Assembly (NCBI GenBank): GCA_963736425.1
Contig: CAVTOX010000026.1
Span: 1 to 64,000 of the forward strand
Source: Prado023 sp963736425
GTDB lineage: Bacteria; Actinomycetota; Actinomycetes; S36-B12; CAIYMF01
Direction of reading: 5' to 3'
DNA length: 64,000 nucleotides
Below, piece by piece: positions 17,034 through 25,837 of the stretch. The notes beneath the pieces were generated by a model. That model saw only the letters and a program-made list of their open reading frames with translations. It was not told the origin of the DNA and did no database searches. The position numbers were made by a program, and so were the translations under genes. Numbering within the stretch: position 1 is the first letter of the stretch; each line of letters opens with the position of its first letter.

Positions 17034-17771
17034 TCAGGGCAGTGAACGGCGCACCTCGTCGAGCACATCGGAGATCGAGTCGCGCACCACCACGTCGGCC
17101 GTGTCGTCGTAGGGCGTCGGCTCGGCGTTGACGATGGCCAGCGTCCCGGCGACTCCCGCGAGGCCGGCCACCGGGTTCACCTGAAGCGATGTCCCGATCG
17201 CCACGAGCAGGTCGGCCTCGTCTGCGGCGGTGAACGCGGCATCGAGCACAGTCGGGTCCAGGGACTGGCCGAACGAGATCGTTGCGGTCTTGAGGATGCC
17301 CCCGCAGAGCACACACGGTGGGTCTGGCTCCGGGCGGGCCAACACCTCGGGGGTGGGCCATCGACCCCCGCACGACATGCAGGCCACCTCCCAGATCGTC
17401 CCGTGCAGCTCGAGGACGTCGACCGATCCGGCGCGCTGGTGCAGGCCGTCGATGTTCTGGGTCATCAGCGTCCCCAGGTGACCAGTGCCTTGGAGCTCGG
17501 CCAGGGCGTGGTGTCCTCGGTTCGGCTCAGCAGTCCAGGACGGGTTCTCGCGGCGGTTGGCCCACGCCAGTCGGCGGATCTCCGGGTCGCGCATGTACGT
17601 GTCGATGTCGAACATCGCCTGTGCGCCGGGGTTGCGGGTCCACAGCCCGTTGGGCCCGCGGAAGTCACTGATCCCCGAATCGGTGGAGATTCCCGCGCCA
17701 GTCAGGACGACCACGTGTGGCGAGTCCCGCCACAGACTCGCCAACTCGCTCGGTGTTCCCATGCGCCCCAT
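17034..17771 (-). CDS. cobB: NAD-dependent protein deacylase (sirtuin)
   Basis: A 245-residue protein with all sirtuin hallmarks: GAGIST (25-30), DFRG (37-39), TQNID (104-108), catalytic His123 in ELHGT, zinc ligands C131, C134, C153 and C156, and GTSLQVNP in the NAD pocket. It removes acyl groups from lysines using NAD+, with acetyl-CoA synthetase as a common target. I chose the ATG at 17771, which has GAGGTGG seven bases upstream; a second ATG at 17762 is possible. It diverges from the P-loop kinase gene with only 38 bp between starts, so their promoters overlap. Confidence 0.9.
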   Translation of the reverse strand: MGRMGTPSELASLWRDSPHVVVLTGAGISTDSGISDFRGPNGLWTRNPGAQAMFDIDTYMRDPEIRRLAWANRRENPSWTAEPNRGHHALAELQGTGHLGTLMTQNIDGLHQRAGSVDVLELHGTIWEVACMSCGGRWPTPEVLARPEPDPPCVLCGGILKTATISFGQSLDPTVLDAAFTAADEADLLVAIGTSLQVNPVAGLAGVAGTLAIVNAEPTPYDDTADVVVRDSISDVLDEVRRSLP

Positions 17772-17809
17772 GATGGCCCACCTCAGCCTCGGCGCGCGAT
17801 GATGGGCCG

Positions 17810-18385
17810 GTGCCGATGCCCGAGTGCGTTCCCGACCTCGCTGCGCTCGTCGTGGACGCCGCGCCGCGCTGCGGGTCCACGCGACTGGTGTGCATCGACG
17901 GACCGGCCGGCTCCGGGAAGACGACACTGGCTGAGGCCCTGTCGCAGGAGCTGAGCGATGCGCCGGTCGTGCACATGGACGACCTGTATGAGGGCTGGGC
18001 GCAGTCGCTGGGAGACTCCTTGGCCGCGCGGGTCGAGGCGTGGCTCCTGGTCGGGTGGGGGTCCGGTCTGCCAGGGATGCATCCGAGGTTCGACTGGACC
18101 CTCGGCCGTTACGCCGAATGGGTGACGGTCCCTGCCGCCCCGGTCGTGATCCTCGAGGGGTGCGGTAGCGGCTCAGGGCGCATCCGGGAGCGGTCCAGCC
18201 TCGTCGTCTGGGTGGAGGCGCCAGCCGAGCTGAGGCTCCAACGCGGAGTGGAACGTGACGGGACGGCCCTTGCGCCCCACTGGCGCGAGTGGCAGGCCCA
18301 CGAGCAGGCCCACTTCGCGACCGACGGGACGCGAGCGGCAGCCGACGTCATCGTGGATGGGGTCAGCGGCCTGATCCACGGGTGA
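17810..18385 (+). CDS. Small P-loop kinase (uridine-kinase-like)
   Basis: A 191-residue protein with Walker A GPAGSGKTT at 31-39, a DDLY segment near 57 resembling the substrate loop of uridine kinases, and a Walker B-like VVILEGCG near 115. The RSSLVVWVEAP and later R-x3-R region could be the lid. The family phosphorylates nucleosides or small metabolites with ATP; no narrower substrate can be read. The GTG at 17810 may be leaderless, with GATGAT six bases upstream; an ATG at 17816 is an alternative. It converges on the SCO1664-family gene, 18 bp away. Confidence 0.7.
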   Translation: MPMPECVPDLAALVVDAAPRCGSTRLVCIDGPAGSGKTTLAEALSQELSDAPVVHMDDLYEGWAQSLGDSLAARVEAWLLVGWGSGLPGMHPRFDWTLGRYAEWVTVPAAPVVILEGCGSGSGRIRERSSLVVWVEAPAELRLQRGVERDGTALAPHWREWQAHEQAHFATDGTRAAADVIVDGVSGLIHG

Positions 18386-18403
18386 CGCGACGGATGGCCG
18401 GCG

Positions 18404-19204
18404 TCACATGGGCGGCCATGGCAGTGAAGGCCACTCCGCCCCGGGCATCGGGAAGGTGCCCGCGTCGACAAGCACCTCCAGCCGGTCCTTGGCCGCCCGA
18501 ACCTCCGCGTCAGACAGGTGGGCGGCCCTGTGCGGGGTGTCACTCCCCCACTCCTCGACGAGGACCCGGAAGGCGTCCGCGCCGTCCGCCACCTCCGTCA
18601 GCAGGTCCGTCGGGATGGGCTCTCCGGCCCAGCCCCAGAGCACCGTCCGCAGTTTGTTGTCTGTGTGGAAGGTCACTCCGTGGTCGATCCCGGCGACCGA
18701 TCCGTCGGCGCGGCGCAGGACGTGACCGCCCTTGCGATCGGCGTTGTTGACCAGGGCGTCCAGGATGACCATGCGCTGCAGCTGCGGGCTGGACTCATGG
18801 GCCAGCACGATCGGCGTGCCATCTGCGCCGTGACCCCGTGCGATCTCGTACCACCCATCGGGAACGCTCCCGGATGGGAAGAGCGCGACCGGGTCGTCGT
18901 CGACGACCTCGACCCAGGCCTGACACATTCCCGCTCCGAACGGACCCTCCTCGCGCCACGTGGTCGGCGGGATCAGGTCCCAGCCGAAGCAGCCGGCGAC
19001 CTCGGCGGTCAGCACCTCGCGAGCGGCGAGCGCAGCCCCGGGGAAGTCCCAGAGCGGCCGCTCCCCGGACACCGGTTTGTAGATGCAGCGCAGTGGCCCG
19101 GTCTCGGTGCTGATCTCGGCCAGGAGGGCGAGGTTGGAGGCCTCCGCGAGCCGGCCGAGCACGTGCAACTCCCCCGAGGCCAGCGCCTGCGGCGGCAGGA
19201 TCAC
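18404..19204 (-). CDS. SCO1664-family protein (kinase-like fold)
   Basis: A 266-residue protein of a family almost confined to actinobacteria and distantly related to PI3/PI4-kinase-type folds. Visible landmarks: YKPVSGERPLWDFP near residue 42, a nucleotide-binding-like strand; LDALVNNADRKGGH near 150, resembling a catalytic D-x4-N loop; and GIDHGVTFH near 172, resembling a metal-binding D. The substrate is unknown. The GTG start overlaps the stop of the DUF3090 gene (GTGA), so the two are coupled. The phosphatase, DUF3090, SCO1664-family order is conserved in mycobacteria and streptomycetes beside mycothiol genes. Confidence 0.8.
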   Translation of the reverse strand: MILPPQALASGELHVLGRLAEASNLALLAEISTETGPLRCIYKPVSGERPLWDFPGAALAAREVLTAEVAGCFGWDLIPPTTWREEGPFGAGMCQAWVEVVDDDPVALFPSGSVPDGWYEIARGHGADGTPIVLAHESSPQLQRMVILDALVNNADRKGGHVLRRADGSVAGIDHGVTFHTDNKLRTVLWGWAGEPIPTDLLTEVADGADAFRVLVEEWGSDTPHRAAHLSDAEVRAAKDRLEVLVDAGTFPMPGAEWPSLPWPPM

Positions 19205-19746
19205 CGCTTGTACCCGTTCGCCCGAGGGCAGATGTGCCCCCCCGGATCCAGCGGCTGTTGGCAGAAGGGGCAGGGGGGGCGTCCGGCCGCAACGACCTTG
19301 CGGGCACGCGCGATGAAGTCGACCGCCTGACGCAGGGTCGTGCGCACGCGCAGGACCGGAGGGCCGTCGTCCTCATCGTCGAGCTCTGTTGGGTCGAGTT
19401 CCTCGTCTGTGCTCTGGCCGTGCAGCTCGAACAGCATCTGGTCGGTCGCAGGATCCCAGCCGAAGGCGATCGCGCCCACCCGGAACTCCTCCACGAGCGG
19501 GACCTCGAGGGCGTCGAGGTCGACGGGTCCGGGCTCGGGGACGTCGAGGTCCAGCCTCTGGGCCACGTCGGCGATGAGGTCCTCGAGCCGATCGGCGAGC
19601 GTCGACACCTGCGTCTTCTCCAGGGCGACACTGCTGATCAGGTTGCCCGAGCGGGCCTGGAGGAAGAACGTGCGCTCGCCCGGCATTCCGACCGTGCCGG
19701 TGACGAAGCGCTCCACGGGGTCGTGGAGGAGGATCTGCCGGGCCAT
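19201..19746 (-). CDS. DUF3090 family protein
   Basis: A 181-residue protein starting MARQILLHDPVERFVTGT, which is the family start; an upstream 29-codon extension is dropped. An acidic linker (STDEELDPTELDDEDD) precedes a C-terminal zinc-ribbon-like tail CPFCQQPLDPGGHICPR. The function is undetermined in the family. Its stop overlaps the start of the next gene, and it follows the histidine phosphatase gene by 73 bp on the same strand, so the three probably form one operon. Confidence 0.85.
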   Translation of the reverse strand: MARQILLHDPVERFVTGTVGMPGERTFFLQARSGNLISSVALEKTQVSTLADRLEDLIADVAQRLDLDVPEPGPVDLDALEVPLVEEFRVGAIAFGWDPATDQMLFELHGQSTDEELDPTELDDEDDGPPVLRVRTTLRQAVDFIARARKVVAAGRPPCPFCQQPLDPGGHICPRANGYKR

Positions 19747-19819
19747 GCGCGTCAGACTAGCCGGGCGGGCCGGCACCCGCCTGTGGATGGGGCTCTCGGG
19801 GTCGCGGGCCGGCGGGTGA

Positions 19820-20473
19820 TCATCCGGTTCCACCCCCTACGGTGGGGCGCCCCGCGCCGCGCTGCACCGGAAGCGAGCGCCCGGTGTCGTTCATCCGCAG
19901 CACCATGGCCCGGTCGCCGTGGTACCGCACCACGCTGAGCGACCCGGGACCCACGACGATGCGCTGGAACTTGTCGAGCGGCTGGCCCAGCGCATCGGAG
20001 AGGATCGCCTTGATCACGTCACCGTGGGACACCACGGCGATGACGCCGTCGGGGTGCATGGCTGACCAGTCGGCAACGGCGGTCGTGGCTCGCTGCGCCA
20101 TCCCGAGCATCGACTCGCCGCCCGGGAATGTCACTGAGGAGGGCGTGTCCTGGATCACCGGCCAGAGCGGCTCCGTGGCCAACTCGGCCAGGGCTCGCCC
20201 GGTCCAGTCCCCGTAGTCGCACTCCGACAGGCGGTTGTCGGGATGCCGCGCGACGTCGGGGCGGTTGGCCAGGACCCCGTCCGCTGTCTCGCGGCAGCGC
20301 TCGAGTGGGGAGTGCACCACAGCGTCGAGGGTCACGTCCCGCAGGCGCGTGCCCAGGGTTCGCGCCTGCCGGCGGCCGACCGCGTCGAGCAGGACCCCCG
20401 GAGTGCGACCGGCCAGGATTCCGGTGGCGTTCGCCGACGTCCGGCCATGGCGGATGAGCAGCACTGTCGTCAC
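19820..20473 (-). CDS. Histidine phosphatase (MSMEG_4193/Rv2135c-like)
   Basis: A 217-residue phosphoglycerate-mutase-superfamily enzyme. The catalytic histidine lies in LIRHGRTSAN (residues 6-15), a proton donor Glu in LSECDYGDW near 85 and the second His in AVVSHGDVIKA near 150. The family dephosphorylates small phosphorylated metabolites; the natural substrate of this subgroup is not established. First gene of the phosphatase/DUF3090/SCO1664-family operon, divergent from corA with 47 bp between starts. Confidence 0.85.
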   Translation of the reverse strand: MTTVLLIRHGRTSANATGILAGRTPGVLLDAVGRRQARTLGTRLRDVTLDAVVHSPLERCRETADGVLANRPDVARHPDNRLSECDYGDWTGRALAELATEPLWPVIQDTPSSVTFPGGESMLGMAQRATTAVADWSAMHPDGVIAVVSHGDVIKAILSDALGQPLDKFQRIVVGPGSLSVVRYHGDRAMVLRMNDTGRSLPVQRGAGRPTVGGGTG

Positions 20474-20520
20474 AGCCCCGCAGCCTAGCCACGACCGACC
20501 CGGGGTGCGATCATGCCGAT

Positions 20521-21546
20521 GTGATCGTGGGAATGGGCCGTTACTGCGCGGGTGCCGAGATCGATACGGCGCAGTCGCAGGTGATCAGGTCTTCCGGCAC
20601 GCTGACCCCGGACGCGGTCTCGTTGGTGCGGGCGATGTACGAGCGGGCGACCGCCGATCCCTCCGACTTCCTGTGGATCGCCCTGGCCTCCCCGTCGCGC
20701 AAGGAGCTCGACGCGCTTGCCGAGGTCTTCGCGATCCCGTCGCTCTGGGTGGCCGACGCACTCAACCCGCGACAGCGGGCCAAGGCGGAGTTCTCCGAGG
20801 GTGACGGCGCCCTCATCGTGTTCAAGGTCGTGGTCTACGACGAACCCACATCGGCCATCGAGACCGGCCAGATCGCGCTGATGGTCGGTTCCTCGTATGT
20901 GGTCACCGTGCGTCTTGGCCCTGTGGGCTCCCTGGGTCAGGTTCGGCTCGACACCACCGAGAGACCCGACCTGCTGGCGCGCGGCCCGCTCTCGGCCGTC
21001 CACGCAATCGCCGATGCCATCGTCGACGGGTATCTCGAGGCGGCTGACGAGATCGGCAAGGATCTCGACACCATCGAGGAGCATGTCTTCTCCCCCGGGG
21101 TCACCGACGACAGCGAGGTCATCTACCTGCTCAAGCGGGAGAACCTCGAGCTGCGCCGGGCTGTGTCGCCGTTGGTGGCCCACGCACAGCGGCTCGTGGA
21201 GGGCCAGATGCCCAACATCCCCGACGAGATGCGGACGCACTTCCACGACCTCGGGGACCACCTGCTGCGCGTGAATGACTACGTGGAGTCCTACGAGAGC
21301 CTCCTGATGACCATGCTGCAGGCGTCCAACGCCAGACAGGGCCTGCAGCAGAACACCGACATGCGCAAGATGGCCGCATACGCCGCGCTCCTGGCCGTCC
21401 CGACCGCGCTGGCCGGGATCTATGGGATGAACTTCGAGCACATGCCAGAGCTGGCGTGGCGCTTCGGCTACCCGGTGGTCCTGGCCGTGATGGCCACGAT
21501 CCTGACCCTGATGTACCGGGCCTTCAAGCGCTCGAAGTGGCTGTGA
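20521..21546 (+). CDS. corA: CorA-type Mg2+/Co2+ channel
   Basis: A 341-residue protein. A large cytoplasmic alpha/beta domain and the long stalk helix (residues about 200-285) are followed by two membrane helices. The selectivity motif YGMNFEHMPE begins near residue 301 at the end of the first helix, and the basic tail RAFKRSKWL sits on the cytoplasmic side. It forms a pentamer and imports Mg2+. The start is GTG; GATCAT six bases upstream could be a leaderless promoter box. It converges on uppP with 25 bp between. Confidence 0.9.
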   Translation: MIVGMGRYCAGAEIDTAQSQVIRSSGTLTPDAVSLVRAMYERATADPSDFLWIALASPSRKELDALAEVFAIPSLWVADALNPRQRAKAEFSEGDGALIVFKVVVYDEPTSAIETGQIALMVGSSYVVTVRLGPVGSLGQVRLDTTERPDLLARGPLSAVHAIADAIVDGYLEAADEIGKDLDTIEEHVFSPGVTDDSEVIYLLKRENLELRRAVSPLVAHAQRLVEGQMPNIPDEMRTHFHDLGDHLLRVNDYVESYESLLMTMLQASNARQGLQQNTDMRKMAAYAALLAVPTALAGIYGMNFEHMPELAWRFGYPVVLAVMATILTLMYRAFKRSKWL

Positions 21547-21571
21547 CGCCGGGGCGCGCACCGGAGTTGGG

Positions 21572-22453
21572 TCAGGGGTTGATGAGGACCCCGGTGGCCA
21601 GCAGCACCAGGACCAGGGTCCCGAGGCCGATCCGGTAGATCACGAACGGCATGTACGAGTTCGTGGACACGTACCTGATGAGCCAGGCGATCACCGCGTA
21701 GCCGACGACGAAGGCGATGATCGTGGCCAGGATTGTCGGCCCCCACGCAACGGCAGGGTCCGAGCCGATGTCCAGGGCCTGGTAGAAGCCCGAGGCGAGC
21801 ACCGCGGGGATCGCCAGCAGGAAGGCGTAGCGAGTTGCTGCCTCCCGCGTGTACCCCATGAACAGGCCTGCGGTGATGGTTGCCCCGGATCGGGAGACCC
21901 CGGGGATCAGCGCCAGCGCCTGGGCGAACCCGTAGATGATCCCATCGCGGACGGTGAGCTCGCCGAGGTCGTGCACCGACCGGGCCGTCCGGTCGGCGAT
22001 GCCGAGCAGGATGCCGAAGAAGATGAGGGTGAAAGAGACGAGATACAGGTTGCGGGCGACCGTCTCGATCTGGTCGGAGAAGACGAACCCCAGGAGTCCG
22101 ACGGGGATCGTTCCGATGATGACCAGCCAGCCCATCCGGACATCCGGGTCACCCCGGGTCTCCGGGTGCGCGAACTGCCCGAACCAGGCCCCCAGGATCC
22201 GCCAGATGTCCTTGGCGAAGAAGATGACCACGGCCGCCTCGGTACCGATCTGTGTGACGGCCGTGAACGCTGCGCCCGGGTCGGTCCATCCCAGGAGCTG
22301 GGAGACGATGAGCAGGTGGGCGCTGCTGGAGATCGGCAGGAACTCCGTGATCCCCTGCAGCACCCCGAGGATCACGGCCTGGGCCCAGGTGATCGGGTCC
22401 GTCGTGACCCCTGAGGTTGCGGTCTCGGCCAGTGCGCTCAGTGGGGTGATCAT
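21572..22453 (-). CDS. uppP: Undecaprenyl-diphosphate phosphatase
   Basis: A 293-residue integral membrane enzyme (BacA/UppP). The two active-site repeats are visible: GITEFLPISSSAH (about 35-47) and PGVSRSGAT (about 180-188), among seven to eight hydrophobic helices. It recycles the lipid carrier for peptidoglycan synthesis by removing phosphate from undecaprenyl diphosphate and gives bacitracin tolerance. In M. tuberculosis the homologue Rv2136c also sits beside the phosphatase/DUF3090/SCO1664 genes, as here. Confidence 0.93.
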   Translation of the reverse strand: MITPLSALAETATSGVTTDPITWAQAVILGVLQGITEFLPISSSAHLLIVSQLLGWTDPGAAFTAVTQIGTEAAVVIFFAKDIWRILGAWFGQFAHPETRGDPDVRMGWLVIIGTIPVGLLGFVFSDQIETVARNLYLVSFTLIFFGILLGIADRTARSVHDLGELTVRDGIIYGFAQALALIPGVSRSGATITAGLFMGYTREAATRYAFLLAIPAVLASGFYQALDIGSDPAVAWGPTILATIIAFVVGYAVIAWLIRYVSTNSYMPFVIYRIGLGTLVLVLLATGVLINP

Positions 22454-22600
22454 CGCCGGGTCCGCTCCTCCGCCGGGGCCGGGCGGCGACCCAGCCCAGT
22501 CGCGCGACTCTCGTGCACGTACGCCTCCTCGTGGCCGCCACGACCCCGCGCCGCGCCGCGCCGAGCCTAGTCGCTCACCCCGCGCCGTTCCCCCAGCCGA

Positions 22601-22606
22601 TAGCGT
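22601..22606 (+). promoter_or_regulatory. TAGCGT -10 box, leaderless start of the aldo-keto reductase
   Basis: TAGCGT ends 8 bases before the ATG at 22615, leaving no room for a ribosome site. Confidence 0.45.
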
Positions 22607-22614
22607 GGCGCGTC

Positions 22615-23553
22615 ATGGAGAGCAGGGCAGTCGGACGCAGCGGGCTTCAGGTCAGCCGCACAGGTCTGGGCACGATGACCTGGGGTCGCGACACTGACGA
22701 GTACGAGGCCCGCGACCAGTTCTCGCTGTTCATGGAGGCCGGCGGGACGCTGTTCGACACGGCCGATGTGTACGCCTCGGGAGCGGCTGAGGAGCTGCTC
22801 GGGACCCTGGTGGCCGAGGCCGGTGTTCGTGAGGACGTGGTGATCGTGACCAAGGCTGGCGGGCGGCGCACGCCCGAGCGCCGGTTCGACGCCTCCCGGC
22901 GGCACCTGCTGCGAGCGCTGGACGGGTCGTTGGAACGGCTCGGGACCGACTATGTCGACCTGTGGCTCGTGCACGGCTGGGACACGGCCACCCCCATCGA
23001 GGAGACCCTGTCGGCGATGGCCGTCGCGCAGGAGTCGGGTAGGGCCCGCTACGTCGGGGTCTCCAACTACGCGCCCTGGCAGTTGACGCTGGCGGCCACG
23101 ACCGCTGAGCACCGCCATGGTCTGGCCCTGGTGGCCAACGAGGTCGAGTACTCGCTCCTGGCCCGCGAGGGTGAGGACGACACCCTCGGTGCCGCGAGGG
23201 CGGTTGGGTCCGGCCTGCTCGCGTGGTCGCCCATCGGGCGTGGCGTGCTCACCGGCAAGTACCGCCACGGCACCCCGGCGGACTCGCGTGGGGCGTCACC
23301 GCATCTCGGCGGCTTCGTCCGGGAGTACCTCGACGTGGCGCACCGGCGTGTCGTGGACGCGGTCTGCACCGCCGCCGAGGGCCTGGGTGTGGCCCCGGTC
23401 GAGGTCGCGGTCGCGTGGGTGCGGGACCGCCCCGGAGTGGCCTCAGTCCTGCTGGGCTCGCGCACTGCGGCGCAGCTGCGGGGCGCGCTTCGGGCCGAGG
23501 ACCTCACGTTGCCCGAGGAGATCCGGGCAGCGTTGGACGAGGTCTCGCTGTAG
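22615..23553 (+). CDS. Aldo/keto reductase
   Basis: A 312-residue TIM-barrel oxidoreductase. The catalytic tetrad is visible: Asp and Tyr in DTADVYASGAAE (near 43-50), Lys in VIVTKAGG (near 78) and His in LWLVHGWD (near 117). The C-terminal LGSRTAAQL binds the NADPH phosphate. It resembles the voltage-gated-channel beta-subunit/YajO-like group that reduces aldehydes and ketones with NADPH. The ATG at 22615 is preferred to the upstream GTG because the family starts with R-x-VGRSGLQVS at this point. Confidence 0.85.
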   Translation: MESRAVGRSGLQVSRTGLGTMTWGRDTDEYEARDQFSLFMEAGGTLFDTADVYASGAAEELLGTLVAEAGVREDVVIVTKAGGRRTPERRFDASRRHLLRALDGSLERLGTDYVDLWLVHGWDTATPIEETLSAMAVAQESGRARYVGVSNYAPWQLTLAATTAEHRHGLALVANEVEYSLLAREGEDDTLGAARAVGSGLLAWSPIGRGVLTGKYRHGTPADSRGASPHLGGFVREYLDVAHRRVVDAVCTAAEGLGVAPVEVAVAWVRDRPGVASVLLGSRTAAQLRGALRAEDLTLPEEIRAALDEVSL

Positions 23554-23566
23554 TACGGATCCGTGC

Positions 23567-23601
23567 GAACGGGATCGACGATCGTGTGGTCGTTCCCGTT
23601 C
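23567..23601. terminator. Bidirectional hairpin between convergent genes
   Basis: GAACGGGA (23567-23574) pairs with TCCCGTTC (23594-23601), and CGAC with GTCG inside, giving about 13 paired bases with one mismatch. It lies 14 bp past the reductase stop and just touches the peptidase stop, so it can serve both strands. Confidence 0.6.
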
Positions 23602-24964
23602 ACACCGACCGAAGGAAGCGGTCCAGCACCCGGACGCCGAACTGCAGGCCGTCGATCGGGACCCGCTCGTCGACCCCGTGGAACAGCGAGCCGAAGTCGA
23701 GCGTGGGTGGCAGCTGCAGGGGTGCGAATCCGTAGCAGCGGATCCCCAGCAGGGAGAACGCCTTGGCGTCGGTGCCACCGGAGAGTGTGTACGGCACGGG
23801 GCGGGCGAACGGGTCCTCGGCGCGAAGGGCGGCGGCCATCGCGTCGATCGACGGACCATCGAAGGAGGTCTCGAGGGCGATGTCGCGCACGACGAACTCA
23901 CGGGTCACGCGATCTCCGAGCAACTCGTCGATGGTCGCCAGCATCTCGTCCTCGTAGCCGGGCAGGAAGCGCGCGTCCACATGGGCGGTTGCCTCCCCGG
24001 GGATGACGTTCACCTTCGCGCCGGCGTCGAGCATCGTGGGGTTCACGGTGTTGCTCAATGTCGCCCCGACAATGCGGGCCAGCGGGCCCAGAACCCGTGT
24101 GAGCTGCTCGGTGTCGTACGGGTCGAGGTCCGTGCCCAGGGCATCGGAGAGCTCGGCGACGAAGGCCTGTGTGGTGTCGGTGACCCGCACGGGGAACCGG
24201 TGATCCCCGAGGCGGGCGACAGCCTGGCAGAGCGTCGTGACCGCGTTGTCGTCGTTGAGCATCGAGCCGTGGCCGGCACGGCCGGCGGCATGCAGGCGCA
24301 GCCAGCCCATGCCCTTCTCCGCGGTCTGGATGAGGTAGAGGCGCAGGTCGTCGCGGACGGTCATAGAGAAGCCCCCGACCTCCCCGACGGCCTCGGTGAC
24401 GCCCGCGAAGATCTCCGGACGGTTGTCGACGAGCCAGTGCGCGCCGTGCAGGCCGCCCGCCTCCTCGTCCGGGAGGAGCAGGAGCACGACGTCCCGGCGG
24501 GGCCGGATCCCGGTGCGGCCCCAGTGCCGGGCCACGGCCAGGATCATCGCGACCATGTCCTTCATGTCGACGGCCCCCCGGCCCCAGACCATGTCGAGCC
24601 CCGAGTCGGGGTCGGTGGCGATCTCGGCGGCGAACGGGGGGTGGGTCCACTCCGCAGCCTGTGCGGCGACGACGTCGAGGTGGCCGTGCAGGAGCAGCGC
24701 TCGCTGGGCGGCATCGGGTTCCGTGCCAGGGATGCGCACCACCATCCCCGCGCGTCTGGCAGAGGTCGTGTGGAAGGGCTCCGGGTCGAAGCCTGCCTCG
24801 CGGAGCGCCGCCTCGGCGTACTCGGCGGCAGCGACCTCTCCGATGGTCTCCGGGCGGTCGCCGGCGTTGGTGGTGTCGATGCGGATGAGGTCGCGCAGGA
24901 GCGTCACCACGTCGGTCTCAGCGTCCGACAGGGGACTCAGGGCAGGGTCTTGGAGAACGGCCAC
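23600..24964 (-). CDS. M20-family metallopeptidase (DapE/ArgE-like)
   Basis: A 454-residue di-zinc hydrolase. Metal ligands and catalytic residues: HGHLDVV near 92-98 (His ligand and nearby Asp), WGRGAVDMKDM (bridging Asp) near 128, PDEEAGG (catalytic Glu pair) near 165 and the C-terminal His in FHGVDERVP. A dimerisation lid sits between. It removes acyl or amino groups from peptides or acyl-amino acids; the exact substrate is uncertain. I prefer the GTG at 24964, preceded by AGGA at good spacing, over the upstream GTG at 25021. It resembles the gene usually called dapE2 in mycobacteria. Confidence 0.85.
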   Translation of the reverse strand: MAVLQDPALSPLSDAETDVVTLLRDLIRIDTTNAGDRPETIGEVAAAEYAEAALREAGFDPEPFHTTSARRAGMVVRIPGTEPDAAQRALLLHGHLDVVAAQAAEWTHPPFAAEIATDPDSGLDMVWGRGAVDMKDMVAMILAVARHWGRTGIRPRRDVVLLLLPDEEAGGLHGAHWLVDNRPEIFAGVTEAVGEVGGFSMTVRDDLRLYLIQTAEKGMGWLRLHAAGRAGHGSMLNDDNAVTTLCQAVARLGDHRFPVRVTDTTQAFVAELSDALGTDLDPYDTEQLTRVLGPLARIVGATLSNTVNPTMLDAGAKVNVIPGEATAHVDARFLPGYEDEMLATIDELLGDRVTREFVVRDIALETSFDGPSIDAMAAALRAEDPFARPVPYTLSGGTDAKAFSLLGIRCYGFAPLQLPPTLDFGSLFHGVDERVPIDGLQFGVRVLDRFLRSV

Positions 24965-25035
24965 GAGCCCATCCTGCCGTGTCCGGGCCGCTTCGGGTCG
25001 CGCGCCGGCTGTCGGGACCATGCAGAATCTTCCCC

Positions 25036-25572
25036 ATGAGTGAGACCCTCGGTGTGGTGTCCCCCTGGCTCAGCGACGAGGAGCTGTCCGCCGCTCGCGG
25101 GACGCTGCCGATCCTGTACGTCGAGGCGGTGCCCGTTCGTGTCGATGCTGCCGGTCGGATCACGGCGGTGGGGCTGTTGCTCCGGGCGCGCCCGGACGGG
25201 AGCCTGTCGCGTGCGGTTGTCGCGGGGCGCGTGCAATACAAGGAGCGGATCCGCGACGCCCTCATCCGGCACCTGGAGAAGGACCTGGGGTCGATGGCGC
25301 TCCCCCGTCTTCCCGTGTCGATCGCACCCTTCACGATCGTCGAGTACTTCCCGGACCCCACGGTCACCGGGTTCCACGACCCTCGGCAGCATGCCGTGGC
25401 GCTTGCCTACGTGGTGCCAGTGGATGGGGACTGCGAGCCGAGCCAGTCGGCGATCGACCTGGCGTGGCTCACCCCCGAGGAGGCGACCTCGGAGGCGGTG
25501 CTGGCCGAGTTCTCCGGCGGTCAGGACCGGCTGATCCGGCTGGCGATGGCCTTTGGGGGGCGGCTGCCCTGA
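25036..25572 (+). CDS. NUDIX-like DUF4916 family protein
   Basis: A 178-residue protein starting MSETLGVVSPWLSDEEL. The strand order and the phrases RVQYKERIRDALIRHLEKDLG and VVPVDGDCEPSQSAIDLAWLTPEEA match the NUDIX-like DUF4916 group of actinobacteria. The NUDIX box itself (GxnExxxxxREUxEExGU) is not intact: the helix has ERIRDALIRHLEKDLG, so hydrolase activity is doubtful. Divergent from the peptidase gene by 71 bp. Confidence 0.75.
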   Translation: MSETLGVVSPWLSDEELSAARGTLPILYVEAVPVRVDAAGRITAVGLLLRARPDGSLSRAVVAGRVQYKERIRDALIRHLEKDLGSMALPRLPVSIAPFTIVEYFPDPTVTGFHDPRQHAVALAYVVPVDGDCEPSQSAIDLAWLTPEEATSEAVLAEFSGGQDRLIRLAMAFGGRLP

Positions 25573-25722
25573 GCGTCTGTCTTCACCAGTCGACAGCGGT
25601 GCGTTCGGGTACGGGACTCGGGACCGTCGGTCCTCACGGGATGTGGGAACGGCGATTGGTGGTCGGTCGCCGATGCTTGCTATCCTGTGCGGGCTCCCAC
25701 GGCTTGCCTGTGGGGACACCTC

Positions 25723-25806
25723 GTCCGGGTGGCGGAATAGGCAGACGCGCTAGCTTGAGGTGCTAGTGCCCTCAGGGGCATGGGGGTTCAAGTCCCCCCT
25801 CGGACA
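25723..25806 (+). tRNA. tRNA-Leu (anticodon GAG)
   Basis: A complete cloverleaf of 84 nt without an encoded CCA. The acceptor stem GTCCGGG (25723-25729) pairs with CTCGGAC (25799-25805) including one G-U pair, with discriminator A at 25806. The anticodon stem CTAGC/GCTAG encloses TTGAGGT, the long variable arm typical of tRNA-Leu follows, and the T arm is GGGGG-TTCAAGT-CCCCC. Its 3' end is repeated at 28419. Confidence 0.95.
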
Positions 25807-25837
25807 CAAAAAGAGCCTCTGACCTGCGATGACGCGG
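25791..25837 (+). repeat. Candidate attachment-site repeat, copy at the tRNA-Leu 3' end
   Basis: Consists of the last 16 nt of the tRNA plus one base (25791-25807), identical to 28419-28435, and after a short spacer CTGACCTGCGATG (25819-25831), identical to 28450-28462. Duplication of a tRNA 3' end is the usual footprint of integrase-mediated insertion. Confidence 0.6.

Noticed and set aside
23117..25039. Long plus-strand frame of 640 codons over the M20 peptidase gene
   Set aside because: It is the antisense shadow of a conserved metallopeptidase, a common effect at high GC.
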